From contig NTJZ01000004.1 in assembly GCA_002457215.1 (NCBI GenBank), forward strand, positions 124,001 to 188,000: a stretch of DNA of 64,000 bases, written 5' to 3'. This DNA comes from OM182 bacterium MED-G28 (GTDB taxonomy: Bacteria > Pseudomonadota > Gammaproteobacteria > Pseudomonadales > Pseudohongiellaceae). This document shows, in pieces, positions 8,982 through 18,871 of the stretch; position 1 is the stretch's first letter, and every line of letters begins with the position of its first letter. The position numbers and the translations under genes are program-made. A model generated the notes under the pieces. That model was not told the DNA's origin. It ran no database searches and saw nothing but the letters and a program-made list of their open reading frames with translations.

Positions 8982-9593
8982 TTTTAATCCTCAATTTGAA
9001 ACGTAAAAAAGAACATAGAAGTAACCTTTATTTTCATCAAGTCTTTACGTGTTTTTAAATTAGTAGCAAATAGATTTTGCTACAACGGAAAAGTGATTTG
9101 GTTGATCGCTATCTGTTGAAGTATTAATTGTCTTTGACAAATTTAAAACCCAATTTAATTAATAATCTGAAAATTATCATGTTAGAGTATTTTTATTATA
9201 ACAATACGACAATAGCAATTTTTATGTTTTTATAATCTATATAAACTGCTTTTAATTAGTTGAACTGATATTTAGGCTAGTTAAAAAGTTGACTCGCCTT
9301 TAATTTGAGCCAAGTTTTAAGCATTCTTAAATTTAAACTCTATCTTATTTTAGGAGTCGACTTTTGGTGTGCAGAAAAACTTAGCAGAAGAAATTGTCTT
9401 GAATAAAAGAACCCAGCTGTTTATCAAAAATATTTGTTTTCTTTGTGAGAGAGATAATCTCAAGTCTTGTTAATTAAACCCGAAACTGTGTTACAAATAA
9501 CTGGTTAGTTTTTGGTCGCCGGGAGAAGGATTGATCTGCTTAAAATAAACGTTTCAGAGTTACTTTTGTGACAGGTGCTGTTACATTGCGCCT
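8982..9593. other. Intergenic region between divergent genes, strongly AT-rich
   Basis: 612 bases between the amidohydrolase gene and the ABC exporter gene, which diverge. No protein or RNA gene was recognised. A TTGACA hexamer occurs at 9134-9139, but no well-spaced -10 was found. A 12-base inverted repeat with a 58-base spacer is listed separately. Confidence 0.5.
9284..9365 (+). repeat. 12-base inverted repeat, long spacer
   Basis: Arm 9284-9295 is AAAAGTTGACTC and arm 9354-9365 is GAGTCGACTTTT. The arms pair fully as plus-strand RNA with one G-U wobble, and the right arm ends in four T. The 58-base spacer is AT-rich. It could be the base of a structured RNA or a chance repeat. Confidence 0.35.
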
Positions 9594-11396
9594 ATGGAAA
9601 GTCAGTCAAGCAGTAAACTCCTTATTCGTGCATTTAAATTCTTAAAACCCTATAAGAAACAAATAGTTTGGGCTAGTATCGCACTCGTTTTCACGGCTGG
9701 TTTAAATTTGGCCCTGGTGCAATATGTACGCATAATTGTGGATCAGGGCTTTGTTGCCAGCTCTCTTGCTTCTTTGGGCCGGGCGATCACCGGCTTTCTT
9801 ATAATCGCAATTTTGCAGGCTATTGGTACTTTTACTCGCTTTTATTGGGTGTCTTGGTTGGGAGAGCGGGTCACTGCAGATCTGCGCCAATCAGTGTATT
9901 CACATATTATTACGCTCCATCCTGGCTATTTTGAAGCTAATTTGAGTGGTGAAATACAGTCTCGTATTACTACAGATACTACGCTCATCCAGTCGGTGAT
10001 TGGTTCGTCCGCCTCTATTGCTCTTCGTAACTTTCTCTTATTGTTCGGGGGGACTATTGCTTTATTTATCACCAATCCTCGTTTAACGTCTGTAGTGCTC
10101 ATTTGTATTCCTTTAGTTGTTGGGCCAATAATGTTTTTTGGTCGAAAGGTGCGACGCTTATCGAGAAGTAGCCAGGACGAAATAGCCAATGTCGGTGCTT
10201 ATGTCGGAGAAAGTGTTCAGCAAATCAAAACTGTTCAAGCTTATAACCATCAAGAATTCGATCGCAAAGAATTTTCCCTTAATGTAGAAAAAGCATTCGA
10301 TGTTGCTCTTAAACGAATTAAAACCAACTCAGTTTTGATCACGACGGTGATGACTTTAGTTTTTGCAGCCATCGCTGTATTGATCTGGATAGGGGGTAGG
10401 GACGTTATCAATGGCACTATGACTGCCGGTGAGTTAACTGCCTTTATTATGTATGCAGTTATTGTTGCTACGTCGGTGGCAGCAGTAAGCGGAGTAATAG
10501 CAGAATTACAGCGTGCCGCCGGGGCGTTAGAACGATTGATGGACTTGCTTCATGTAGAGAGTGAAATTAAAGCACCGGAAAACCCCAAAGAATTCACCTT
10601 AAAACCCAAAGGTGCACTGACTATTAAAGATCTTAGTTTCGCCTATCCGACACGCTCAGAAATTAATGCTCTGCAGGATATTTCTCTGACTATAGCCCCA
10701 GGAGAGAACGTTGCCTTAGTGGGGCCCTCGGGTGCTGGTAAATCGACACTGTTCGATTTATTGCTTCGGTTTTACGATCCAAGCGCCGGATCAATTAGCT
10801 TGGAAGGTATCGATATTAGAGAGCTAGACCCCGGTGAGCTACGCAGCCATATTGCTATAGTGTCACAACAGCCTGCCATGTTTACTGGTAACGTCTCAGA
10901 TAACATAAGTTATGGTGATCCCTCAGCATCTGAGGCCTCGATTAAAGAAGCGGCGGTCGCGGCATATGCCGAGAGTTTTATTGAAGAATTACCGGAAAAG
11001 TACGAAAGCTTTTTGGGAGAAGCAGGAATTCGTCTTTCTGGTGGTCAAAAGCAGCGAATAGCAATTGCTCGGGCTATCTTGAAAGATCCAGAGATCCTCT
11101 TGCTCGACGAAGCCACAAGTGCTCTCGACGCTGAGAGCGAGCGACAAGTGCAGATGGCATTGGAAAAGCTAATGCTAAATAGGACGTCACTAATCATTGC
11201 TCACCGTTTGGCCACTGTAAAAAACGTAGATCGTATTATCGTCATGGATGCAGGACGGCTAATCGCTCAGGGAACTCACCACGAGCTGATGCAGAGCTGC
11301 GGACTCTACGCTAATCTTGCCGAATTGCAGTTCAGTGAGTCGGGCGTTGCGCCAAATCCTGGTCAGCAAAAACTTGATCTAGCTATTAATCATTAA
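9594..11396 (+). CDS. ABC exporter, MsbA-like (fused membrane and ATPase domains)
   Basis: Homodimeric inner-membrane exporter with a six-helix membrane domain (about residues 20-310) and a nucleotide-binding domain. Walker A GPSGAGKST is at residues 377-385, the Q-loop near VSQQPAMF, the signature LSGGQ at 481-485, Walker B ILLLDEATSALD just after 500 and the H-loop IAHRLATV near 536. The layout matches lipid A flippase MsbA and related lipid or drug exporters (600 aa versus 582 in E. coli). The next gene encodes a membrane acyltransferase, which supports a lipid role, but the usual MsbA partner lpxK is absent, so the substrate is open. No obvious ribosome binding site precedes the ATG. Confidence 0.85.
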   Translation: MESQSSSKLLIRAFKFLKPYKKQIVWASIALVFTAGLNLALVQYVRIIVDQGFVASSLASLGRAITGFLIIAILQAIGTFTRFYWVSWLGERVTADLRQSVYSHIITLHPGYFEANLSGEIQSRITTDTTLIQSVIGSSASIALRNFLLLFGGTIALFITNPRLTSVVLICIPLVVGPIMFFGRKVRRLSRSSQDEIANVGAYVGESVQQIKTVQAYNHQEFDRKEFSLNVEKAFDVALKRIKTNSVLITTVMTLVFAAIAVLIWIGGRDVINGTMTAGELTAFIMYAVIVATSVAAVSGVIAELQRAAGALERLMDLLHVESEIKAPENPKEFTLKPKGALTIKDLSFAYPTRSEINALQDISLTIAPGENVALVGPSGAGKSTLFDLLLRFYDPSAGSISLEGIDIRELDPGELRSHIAIVSQQPAMFTGNVSDNISYGDPSASEASIKEAAVAAYAESFIEELPEKYESFLGEAGIRLSGGQKQRIAIARAILKDPEILLLDEATSALDAESERQVQMALEKLMLNRTSLIIAHRLATVKNVDRIIVMDAGRLIAQGTHHELMQSCGLYANLAELQFSESGVAPNPGQQKLDLAINH

Positions 11397-11452
11397 TTAT
11401 TATATTTTTAACATTAATAAAAACCTATAACCAATTGATATGGATATTTTAT

Positions 11453-12610
11453 TTGGACAAGTTTAAAGATATTAGACCATATCAGGACCATGAGATTCGC
11501 GCAGTCTTAGATCGACTGCTATTAAATCCGCAGTTCCTGAATAGTATCGCGAGGTTTTATTACCCGACTTTAACTCGCCTATTTCCGGCCCTAATGATTG
11601 CTTCCGCACGAAAGAAGCTTCTGGGGCAGTTGTCTGGAGTTCATGACGTAAAGTCCATGCAGACTGTAATAGCTAGCTACATGGATAAGATGATCCATGA
11701 CACCACTACCCGCCTGACCAATTCCGGTTTAGATGCTTTGCCGGATGATCGCAACTACTTATTTATAAGTAATCATCGCGACATAGCGATGGATCCTGCG
11801 TTCGTAAATTACATGCTGTATCACGCGGGTCATGAAACTCTGCAAATTGCTATCGGTGATAACTTGCTGAAAAAGCCTTTTGTCACAGACCTCATGAGAC
11901 TTAATAAAAGCTTTATCGTGCGTCGCTCTCTAAAAGGGAGAGAATTACTTCAGTCGCTAAGTCTATTATCCCAATATATTCATTTCAGTGTAGCCAACAG
12001 AGAGAACGTCTGGATAGCGCAGCGGGAAGGGCGGGCTAAAGATGGTATAGATAGAACCGACCCTGCATTGTTAAAAATGTTAGGAATGGGCCGCAGAGAT
12101 CTGTCTCTTGGGGAAAGCCTCAGCGAGCTGAATATAGTTCCAGTTGCAATTTCATATGAATATGACGCCTGTGATGAACTGAAAGCAAAAGAACTACATG
12201 AAATTGAAAAGCTTGGTAGTTTTACAAAAACTGAGCAAAGTGATATTCAGAGCATCGTAGCGGGCATGATTGGTTTTAAAGGACAGGTTCATGTCGCTTT
12301 TGGCACAGAGCTTAAACTAAATACTGATGATCCGGAAGAGATTGCAGCCATTATTGATGCGCAAATTTTAGAGAATTATGCTTTAAGCGATACTAATTTC
12401 TTGGCTCTAGAGAAATTAAGAAAAGATGGTCTGGTGTCATTTAGTTTACATAAAGGCTTATTGGAGCAGCGCAAGCTCACCAAACAACACCGAAAAATGT
12501 TTGGGAAAAGATTAAAAGCCATAGACAATAAATTACATCAAAAAATACTCTTTGGTTATGCTAACCCGCTTATTAATAAATTAAAATCTGGTATAGAAAT
12601 TCCGAATTAA
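11453..12610 (+). CDS. PlsC-like glycerolipid acyltransferase
   Basis: Predicted membrane-associated acyltransferase. The acceptor motif reads SNHRDIAMD, followed by LNKSFIVRRSL and NVWIAQREGRAKDG, matching the motif order of the PlsC/PlsB superfamily. The histidine-to-aspartate spacing is H-x5-D rather than the usual H-x4-D. Start: no ATG precedes the conserved FKDIRPYQDHE; two in-frame TTG codons are possible, 11435 and 11453. The latter has GGA eight bases upstream and places the conserved segment at the very N-terminus, so it is preferred (385 aa). It follows the ABC exporter by about 55 bases and converges on the DUF349 gene with a 10-base gap. 1-acylglycerol-3-phosphate acyltransferase activity is likely but unproven. 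Confidence 0.75.
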   Translation: MDKFKDIRPYQDHEIRAVLDRLLLNPQFLNSIARFYYPTLTRLFPALMIASARKKLLGQLSGVHDVKSMQTVIASYMDKMIHDTTTRLTNSGLDALPDDRNYLFISNHRDIAMDPAFVNYMLYHAGHETLQIAIGDNLLKKPFVTDLMRLNKSFIVRRSLKGRELLQSLSLLSQYIHFSVANRENVWIAQREGRAKDGIDRTDPALLKMLGMGRRDLSLGESLSELNIVPVAISYEYDACDELKAKELHEIEKLGSFTKTEQSDIQSIVAGMIGFKGQVHVAFGTELKLNTDDPEEIAAIIDAQILENYALSDTNFLALEKLRKDGLVSFSLHKGLLEQRKLTKQHRKMFGKRLKAIDNKLHQKILFGYANPLINKLKSGIEIPN

Positions 12611-12620
12611 TGCTTTAACG

Positions 12621-15035
12621 TTAGAGCAATTTTTTCACAGCTTGCTCAAGGCGTGACATTAAATAACTTTGCGTTTGTTTTTCCAAGGGACCGATGCAGT
12701 GTGCTAGCAAGACAGCATCTAGCGCATAACGTTTATGTTCGCTACGATCTGGTTTGGCTTGACCAAAACCATTTTTGAGCTGATCTAACTGAATCTGCAT
12801 TCTTACAGGTTGATCCTCTTGTGGGGTATCAATATTAGCGCGAATTTCTAGTTCAATACATAAGGATCGGAATTGTTGCTCGCAATCTATGGCTAGGAGT
12901 TGTAGGTCTTTAGGCGATTCAATTTGATGTAAGGTGTCAAATCGATTTTGTAACGCCGCTTCCAAGTTGGGTTTATGGCTTGAAGTTAATTTGCTCCACG
13001 CGCTGTATTCTAGTTTTGATTTTAATTCATCGAATTGGTTGCTGTCATTTGAGGTAAACAAAATATCTTCCAATGATTTAAGAAACGTAGCTTTCTCCAG
13101 GATTGCATTCCTGATTGCCAGTTGTTTTTTATTTGGCAGAGCTTTGAATCGTGTATCGATTTTGCTTTTTAGATTATTAAATTCATCTAATAGTCGCTTG
13201 TACTGCTTTCGAACTCTAGGATTTAAAGTGGTCGCAAAGGCTTGCTGCAAGTCATTAAAACTTTCCCGAGAGGATCTAAAACCCTCGTCGTCCAATTTAA
13301 TAATATCGGTCAGTGATGAGAGAATTCCGATCAGTATTGCTTGTGCTTTATCGGCTGAAACTCTAGCGTCAACCACTTCTTTGTTTTTCTTCGCGAAAAT
13401 CTTGTCACAAGTAGTACGAAAACTCTCCCAATAGATCTGGTCTTCTTTATAAGAAGTTGGTCCTAAAGTTTTCCATTCTCGTTGGAGGCGCTTAGCTTCT
13501 TTCATCGCCTTAGACTCGTCTTCAAGTTCTACTAGCTTTATAGCTTCGGCGATAAATAATTGTTTTTTTCTGCCATTATCACGCATGACATTCTTGCGTA
13601 AGCGGCGTAATTGATTAGCGACGTTGTAAAATCGCTTTTGTAGAGTTTTGATTTTTGATTGTTCAACCGGGGCGTATTTTTTCCAATCGTGTTCGCTGGA
13701 TTGGAGGAGTTTGTTAACTAGCGAAATATTAAAGTTCTCTTTTTCTGCTGCCGTCATGGCTGCTTCTAAACTTTCACAAATTTCCCGCCTAGCTTTAAGG
13801 TTTTCGGACATTAGTCGCTTGCGGTCTTTGAAATATATCTTGCAGGGTTCGTAAGATTTATCAGAAATCTCCTTGAATTTACACCAAAGCTCTTCATTCT
13901 GATTTGATCGACCCAAGGTTTTCCATTCCTTGTGCATCCTGCCAATATGCTTGGCTTTATCGGATGCATGCATTTTTGATTCAAGTAAATTCTGCATCTG
14001 TTGAATCAATATTTTTTTCTTATCCGTAGCAGCAAATACCTTCCAATCTCTTAGGTCATTAAGTTTGAGCCTATACTCATTGGCTTGCCCTTGTAGTACT
14101 GATTTTAATTTGCCGCTGGTGTTGCTTATATTTCCTTGAATTTTATCCCACGTAGTTAAAGCGTTATGACTTTGACCCACGTCTAATGCTTTTTGTAAAT
14201 TCACTAATAGCGTTGCAGTACTTTGTTTAAGCGCTTCTTGATGAGATCGATTCTGTTCGATTTTTGAAGTTAGTTTGTCGAAAATGACTAGAGCGCGCAT
14301 CTCAAGATCTGATGAATTATTTTCAGTCAATTTGTGTAAGTCATTTACCCTATTTTTGAGGTTAATTAGCCCGGCAGTATTTTTAAAACTTAACTTTTCA
14401 AGTTCATCTTCAATTTGTGGGATTTCAGTTTTAGGGCTTAGAGATTTATTGGTGGTGCTCTTTTTAACTTTAGCTGTCTGGTTTCCTTCCTTGTCATGCC
14501 CAGTTTGGAGTTGGCTCTCATAAATTTGTTCTGTTTTAGTTTCGCTAGTATTAGCTTTTTTTCCTGATTTGAGATTTAGTTTGCTAGTTAAAATTTTGCT
14601 GACCGTCCTGTCTCTACCGCCTATTTGCTCTTGTAGTTGGGCTAGAATCTCTTTGTCATCTATTGCTTGCACGGCATTCTTTCTGCTATGAACGCTTTTT
14701 GCGTACAAGGCCAGGTCAGAAAGAGTATCGTTACTCTCGATAGAAGCGACTAAGGCTTCGGCAATTGTTTTCGATTTTGTCTTTAAAGCAATTTGCTTTT
14801 GGATTTTACCTGGCAGGTTTACAGTTATAGCTAATAAATTCTCCACAGCAATTCCAGCATCTTCGATTCCCGCAAGAATGTTGATATAGTCATTGTGCTG
14901 ACCGTTGACAGTGAGTTTTGTTAAAACGCTTATTTTTTCTTCTGTATCTAGCAAACTCCAAGAAATTTTCTCAACATCCATTGATTCTGATGAGCCTAGC
15001 GCTTGTGATGTTTGGCGATGTGTTAATTCTGCCAT
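12621..15035 (-). CDS. Long DUF349-repeat coiled-coil protein
   Basis: 804 aa, lysine- and glutamate-rich and mostly helical. DUF349 units are recognisable from recurring W-K-x-L-G patterns such as MHKEWKTLGRSNQNEELW and LQREWKTLGPTSYKEDQIYW followed by an F-x-x-x-C/D-K-x-Y/F core. The first 250 residues are a low-similarity helical region with a charged linker (about 170-215). No signal peptide or membrane segment, so cytosolic. DUF349 proteins occur widely in proteobacteria without an agreed biochemical role. It converges on the acyltransferase gene. The gene is alone on its strand, with a short upstream gap. Confidence 0.85.
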   Translation of the reverse strand: MAELTHRQTSQALGSSESMDVEKISWSLLDTEEKISVLTKLTVNGQHNDYINILAGIEDAGIAVENLLAITVNLPGKIQKQIALKTKSKTIAEALVASIESNDTLSDLALYAKSVHSRKNAVQAIDDKEILAQLQEQIGGRDRTVSKILTSKLNLKSGKKANTSETKTEQIYESQLQTGHDKEGNQTAKVKKSTTNKSLSPKTEIPQIEDELEKLSFKNTAGLINLKNRVNDLHKLTENNSSDLEMRALVIFDKLTSKIEQNRSHQEALKQSTATLLVNLQKALDVGQSHNALTTWDKIQGNISNTSGKLKSVLQGQANEYRLKLNDLRDWKVFAATDKKKILIQQMQNLLESKMHASDKAKHIGRMHKEWKTLGRSNQNEELWCKFKEISDKSYEPCKIYFKDRKRLMSENLKARREICESLEAAMTAAEKENFNISLVNKLLQSSEHDWKKYAPVEQSKIKTLQKRFYNVANQLRRLRKNVMRDNGRKKQLFIAEAIKLVELEDESKAMKEAKRLQREWKTLGPTSYKEDQIYWESFRTTCDKIFAKKNKEVVDARVSADKAQAILIGILSSLTDIIKLDDEGFRSSRESFNDLQQAFATTLNPRVRKQYKRLLDEFNNLKSKIDTRFKALPNKKQLAIRNAILEKATFLKSLEDILFTSNDSNQFDELKSKLEYSAWSKLTSSHKPNLEAALQNRFDTLHQIESPKDLQLLAIDCEQQFRSLCIELEIRANIDTPQEDQPVRMQIQLDQLKNGFGQAKPDRSEHKRYALDAVLLAHCIGPLEKQTQSYLMSRLEQAVKKLL

Positions 15036-15248
15036 TGACGACTTACCCGGCGTTGCTAAGGTTACTGTTTAAATATGGGGTCAATGTTAGCAGAACTTCT
15101 TCCAAGAATAATTATACAAATGGCGGTACCCGGCTTGAGGGCCTGCTTAATCGATTTTGGTTCAAATTGGGGGCTTATTAAGATTAAGTGGTACACTTTG
15201 AAAGCTTTCCCATCTTTTCCTATACGGATTTAACAAGATTCCTGCATT

Positions 15249-17390
15249 ATGCTGGCAGATGAAGTAAAAGAGCGCATTCAATCTGCATATCGACAACTAT
15301 TGGAATCCCGAGAGCTTACTCCTCGTTATGGTCAGCGGCAAATGATCGCTGAAATCGCCAATACTTTAGCTTCGATAGACAGTAATAATAACAGTGAACC
15401 ACCGGTTTGTGTGGTTGAAGCTGGTACAGGCACAGGTAAAACGCTGGCCTACCTTTTGGCAGTATTGCCGGTTGCTCAAGAGCTTGGTTGTAAAGTTGTG
15501 ATTGCCACAGCCACTGTGGCCTTGCAAGAACAGGTTATCTTGAAAGACATACCCGAATTATTAAAAGGCTCTGACCTGGATTTTAGCGTCGCCCTGGCGA
15601 AAGGGCGCGGTAGATACCTTTGCTTGTCCAAATTGGATATGTTGTTAGCGGGGAACGATAGCATGCAAGCCATGATGGATCTTTATGGTGAGGAACCCGA
15701 TGACCTCGGTAGTGGAGATCTCGCGCTATATGAAAATATGCTTAAGGAGCTAGGCGCGGGAAATTGGAAGGGAGACAGGGATGCTTGGAAAGAGCCTATT
15801 GCAGACGCTAACTGGCGGCCGCTAACGGTAGATCGTTATCAATGCACCGGTTCAAATTGCAGTAATTTTCGAAATTGCTGTTTCTATCAAGCTAGAAATT
15901 CGCTCGATAAAGTGGATTGCATTGTTAGTAACCATGATTTGGTATTAACTGACTTGGCGATGGGTGGCGGTATTATTCTTCCAGACCCTGAAAAGAGCAT
16001 CTATATCTTTGATGAGGCCCATCATCTACCTTTTAAATCCAATAATCATTTTTCTGCTTACACGCGGATAAAAGCCAGTCTTGTCTGGTTGGAGCGTTGT
16101 GAAAGCTTATTGCTACAGTTGGCAAAAGAAAAATTGATTGAAGCAAGCCAGCAGCACACGCTACAAAAAATCATTCTCGCATTGAGGTCGCATTCAGATG
16201 AGGCCTGGTCGTTGTTCCAGCAGACCTTAGGATCTCTGGAAAGGTTAGATAATTATGGAAATCAGCCTCAATACGCCTACGATTTAGGTATCGTGCCTGA
16301 AGCGGTGCGCAATGTGGCCACTAATCTCAGTGCGGAGTACGCGCGAATTACTAATGGATTGCAGGATATTGCGAGTGATCTCCGACAAACTATGGACGAA
16401 GGAGAGGATCTGCATAAAACTCGATTGGCAGAGCAATGGTATCCAATTCTCGGAACTAATACGGATCGTGCTGAGGCGAATAGAGTGCTGTGGTCAAGTT
16501 ATGCTAAAGAAGACCCTGAGAGTGGTGCGCCAAATGCCCGTTGGTTGAGTTTTATAGAAAACGATGCTGGCTTAGATATTAGTTTGTCATCAAGTCCAGT
16601 TTTGGCGGCAGAAAACTTACAGGAACGACTGTGGCGATGTTGCGCTGGTGCTGTGCTAACTTCGGCTACCTTGTCGGCCCTGGGTGAGTTTGATATGTTG
16701 CGGTTGAGGGCTGGATTGCCAAAACATACTCATTACCTGAGTATTCCTAGTCCATTCAATTTCGGGGTAGCTGCGACATTAGTAGTTCCAAAAATGAATT
16801 GCGAGCCATCAGATAATGAGAAACACACCAAATTAATTGTTAATTCGCTACCGAGATTACTATCGGAAGATTCAGCTGCTTTGATGCTATTCTCATCGCG
16901 CCGTCAGATGCTCGATGTGATGCAAGGTTTGCCTAGAAAATGGTTGAGCCGGGTATTATGTCAAGATGATTACCAGAAAGCTCAGCTACTAAAGTATCAC
17001 CGTCATCGTATTGATCAAGGTGAGCAAAGTGTCATTTTTGGGCTCGCGAGCTTTGCTGAGGGTGTCGACTTGCTAGGCAAGTATTGTACACATGTGCTTA
17101 TAGCTAAGATTCCTTTCGCTGTGCCAAATGATCCAATTGAGATGACCTTATCCGCCTGGATTGAACTACAAGGGCAGAATGCTTTTATGACCCTGGCGGT
17201 ACCAGAGGCAGCTTTTCGTTTGGTGCAGGCGAGCGGCCGTCTTTTGCGAAGTGAAACAGATAGTGGTCGTATTACTTTATTTGACGAGCGGATTATTAAT
17301 CGCCGCTATGGAAAAGCCATTCTCAATTCTATGCCGCCTTATCGCAAAGAAATTTTTGAGGAAGAGCTAACACTTGATAGCTCTTTATAG
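15249..17390 (+). CDS. dinG: ATP-dependent DNA helicase DinG
   Basis: XPD-like superfamily 2 5'-to-3' helicase that unwinds D-loops, R-loops and replication-blocking structures. Walker A AGTGTGKT is at residues 58-65; a cysteine cluster follows (CLSK, then CTGSNCSNFRNCC), matching the four-cysteine Fe-S domain; Walker B is IFDEAHHL; C-terminal helicase motifs include LTSATLSA, FGLASFAEGVDL and LVQASGRLLRSE. 713 aa is close to E. coli DinG (716 aa). Standalone on its strand; no LexA box was identified in the short upstream region. Confidence 0.93.
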   Translation: MLADEVKERIQSAYRQLLESRELTPRYGQRQMIAEIANTLASIDSNNNSEPPVCVVEAGTGTGKTLAYLLAVLPVAQELGCKVVIATATVALQEQVILKDIPELLKGSDLDFSVALAKGRGRYLCLSKLDMLLAGNDSMQAMMDLYGEEPDDLGSGDLALYENMLKELGAGNWKGDRDAWKEPIADANWRPLTVDRYQCTGSNCSNFRNCCFYQARNSLDKVDCIVSNHDLVLTDLAMGGGIILPDPEKSIYIFDEAHHLPFKSNNHFSAYTRIKASLVWLERCESLLLQLAKEKLIEASQQHTLQKIILALRSHSDEAWSLFQQTLGSLERLDNYGNQPQYAYDLGIVPEAVRNVATNLSAEYARITNGLQDIASDLRQTMDEGEDLHKTRLAEQWYPILGTNTDRAEANRVLWSSYAKEDPESGAPNARWLSFIENDAGLDISLSSSPVLAAENLQERLWRCCAGAVLTSATLSALGEFDMLRLRAGLPKHTHYLSIPSPFNFGVAATLVVPKMNCEPSDNEKHTKLIVNSLPRLLSEDSAALMLFSSRRQMLDVMQGLPRKWLSRVLCQDDYQKAQLLKYHRHRIDQGEQSVIFGLASFAEGVDLLGKYCTHVLIAKIPFAVPNDPIEMTLSAWIELQGQNAFMTLAVPEAAFRLVQASGRLLRSETDSGRITLFDERIINRRYGKAILNSMPPYRKEIFEEELTLDSSL

Positions 17391-17670
17391 AACTTAGTAG
17401 AAAGCTAACTCAAAAATAGTGCGAGAACCCGCTTGTTTTGACGTTAACCATGTGGTCAATCAAATAAGTTGCTGGGCAATTCAGCTTGAGTAATTTTAAT
17501 GTGGTTGCATCCCATATAAAGGTGTCGCATGTTTTGTTACAACATTATCCGAAACTAACAATAGCATGCATGATGAGCTATTGAATTTGATTTTGATTTT
17601 TTGGATGTGGTTTGTTCAATTATTTAGAACTACTGATTTAAACTGATTGTATTTTAACAGCAATTCTAAT

Positions 17671-18513
17671 TTAGTTGATGCGGCGAAGAGAATAAATAAG
17701 TGTGGCAAAGCGAGATGGGTTCACCGGGTCTATATTGGTGTTACCAATAGCATCAGCGGTTTCCATGCCTTCAATTACTTTGCCGATAACTGTATTTCGC
17801 CCTGATAGCCAGGGTAAATTTTCCAATGCAATAAAAAATTCTGGACCGTTTTGGTCGGGGCCGGCATTTGCCAGAGCAACTATACCTCGCGTAATCTCTC
17901 TAGTTGTTATCTCATTAGTATAACGATAGCCCTGATTTTCATAGGCTTGTTTAATAGTTAAGCTATTTAATGTGTTGAATATTTCAAACTGTCGATCAAG
18001 CATTTCCACCTCTGACTCTATTTCTAGGCTGGCATATAGTGGTTTTAATAAAATCTCATGAAATTCTTCCTTACTTTTTATATTAAGAAGAGAATTAAAA
18101 TTGCCATCAGCATCGAGAACCTGTTGTTGATCTAATCCGAGGGAATTGGCATTAATCTCATCACTGAGCAAGGTTGACGGCATCCCAAGAGGATTGTGAT
18201 AGGGCGACCCAGCTTGGACAACAAAACCAGGAACGACTCGGTGAAACTGCATACCGTCGAAATATCGTGGTTGAAAGCTTGTATTAGAATTAGGGTTGAT
18301 AAATTCGATTTCACCATGCGCAAGCGCTAAGAAATTCTCTACATTATTTGGTGCTTCACGAGAGAGAAGTTCGATATAAATATCTCCGGTTGAAGTGCTC
18401 AACAATATAAGCGGATTAGTCGGGTCTTCCATTGCAGATTGGGCTGTAACCGCGTCTGCGAAGAGCTCAGAAGGCACTAGGATTACCAATAAGGCGAATA
18501 GTATTTTTTTCAA
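17671..18513 (-). CDS. Secreted cyclophilin-type peptidyl-prolyl isomerase with insertion
   Basis: Catalyses cis-trans isomerisation of proline bonds in the envelope. A signal peptide (MKKILFALLVILVPSELFAD) is followed by a cyclophilin core: PNNVENFLALA, then MQFHRVVPGFVVQAGSP, and near the end GIVALANAGPDQNGPEFFI and LSGRNTVIGKVIEG. Between the two halves sits an insertion of about 85 residues (from LLSDEIN to TTREITR) not present in minimal cyclophilins. The start codon is TTG at 18513 with no strong ribosome binding site, and the gene lies 17 bases after the DUF5062-like gene, so the two are probably cotranscribed. A second secreted cyclophilin without the insertion is at 51934-52536. Confidence 0.88.
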   Translation of the reverse strand: MKKILFALLVILVPSELFADAVTAQSAMEDPTNPLILLSTSTGDIYIELLSREAPNNVENFLALAHGEIEFINPNSNTSFQPRYFDGMQFHRVVPGFVVQAGSPYHNPLGMPSTLLSDEINANSLGLDQQQVLDADGNFNSLLNIKSKEEFHEILLKPLYASLEIESEVEMLDRQFEIFNTLNSLTIKQAYENQGYRYTNEITTREITRGIVALANAGPDQNGPEFFIALENLPWLSGRNTVIGKVIEGMETADAIGNTNIDPVNPSRFATLIYSLRRIN

Positions 18514-18530
18514 TTTAATATTGAACCCGA

Positions 18531-18797
18531 TCAGGTCAGAAGATGATGATCTGCTGGAAGGTTTTTAGAGATCCAGATAGCCAATTTATGCCGCATTTTT
18601 TGCACATTTTCATCTTTATTTGCTAAAGGTTGAATGACTTGATCTTTTACTAACAAGAGATAGATTGCGCGAACTTTGGCATCAACATGATCGGCTGCCT
18701 CGAATTTGCCGGCTCCGCGGGCCTCAAAATAACGGGAACCCACGCGGATCGCTTCTTTGAGTAATTCTGTTTCATGTTTTAGTTTTTTTACTGACAT
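18531..18797 (-). CDS. DUF5062-like small protein
   Basis: 88 aa, function unknown. The pattern KKLKHETELLKEAIRVG, YFEARGAGKFE and the C-terminal LAIWISKNLPADHHLL resembles, from memory, the DUF5062 family of small gammaproteobacterial proteins; this match should be treated as probable. It is helical and charged, with no signal peptide or membrane segment. It sits just upstream of a secreted cyclophilin gene on the same strand, with a 17-base gap. Confidence 0.7.
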   Translation of the reverse strand: MSVKKLKHETELLKEAIRVGSRYFEARGAGKFEAADHVDAKVRAIYLLLVKDQVIQPLANKDENVQKMRHKLAIWISKNLPADHHLLT

Positions 18798-18871
18798 TAG
18801 CTTATCTATAAACTCCGTCTAGATTGTAGATCTAAATTCGGCGTGACTGCAATAAGGGGTATTCCATTTTA

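Noticed and set aside
9134-9139. TTGACA hexamer as a promoter.
   Set aside because: No -10 at a 16-18 base spacing; such hexamers are frequent in AT-rich DNA.
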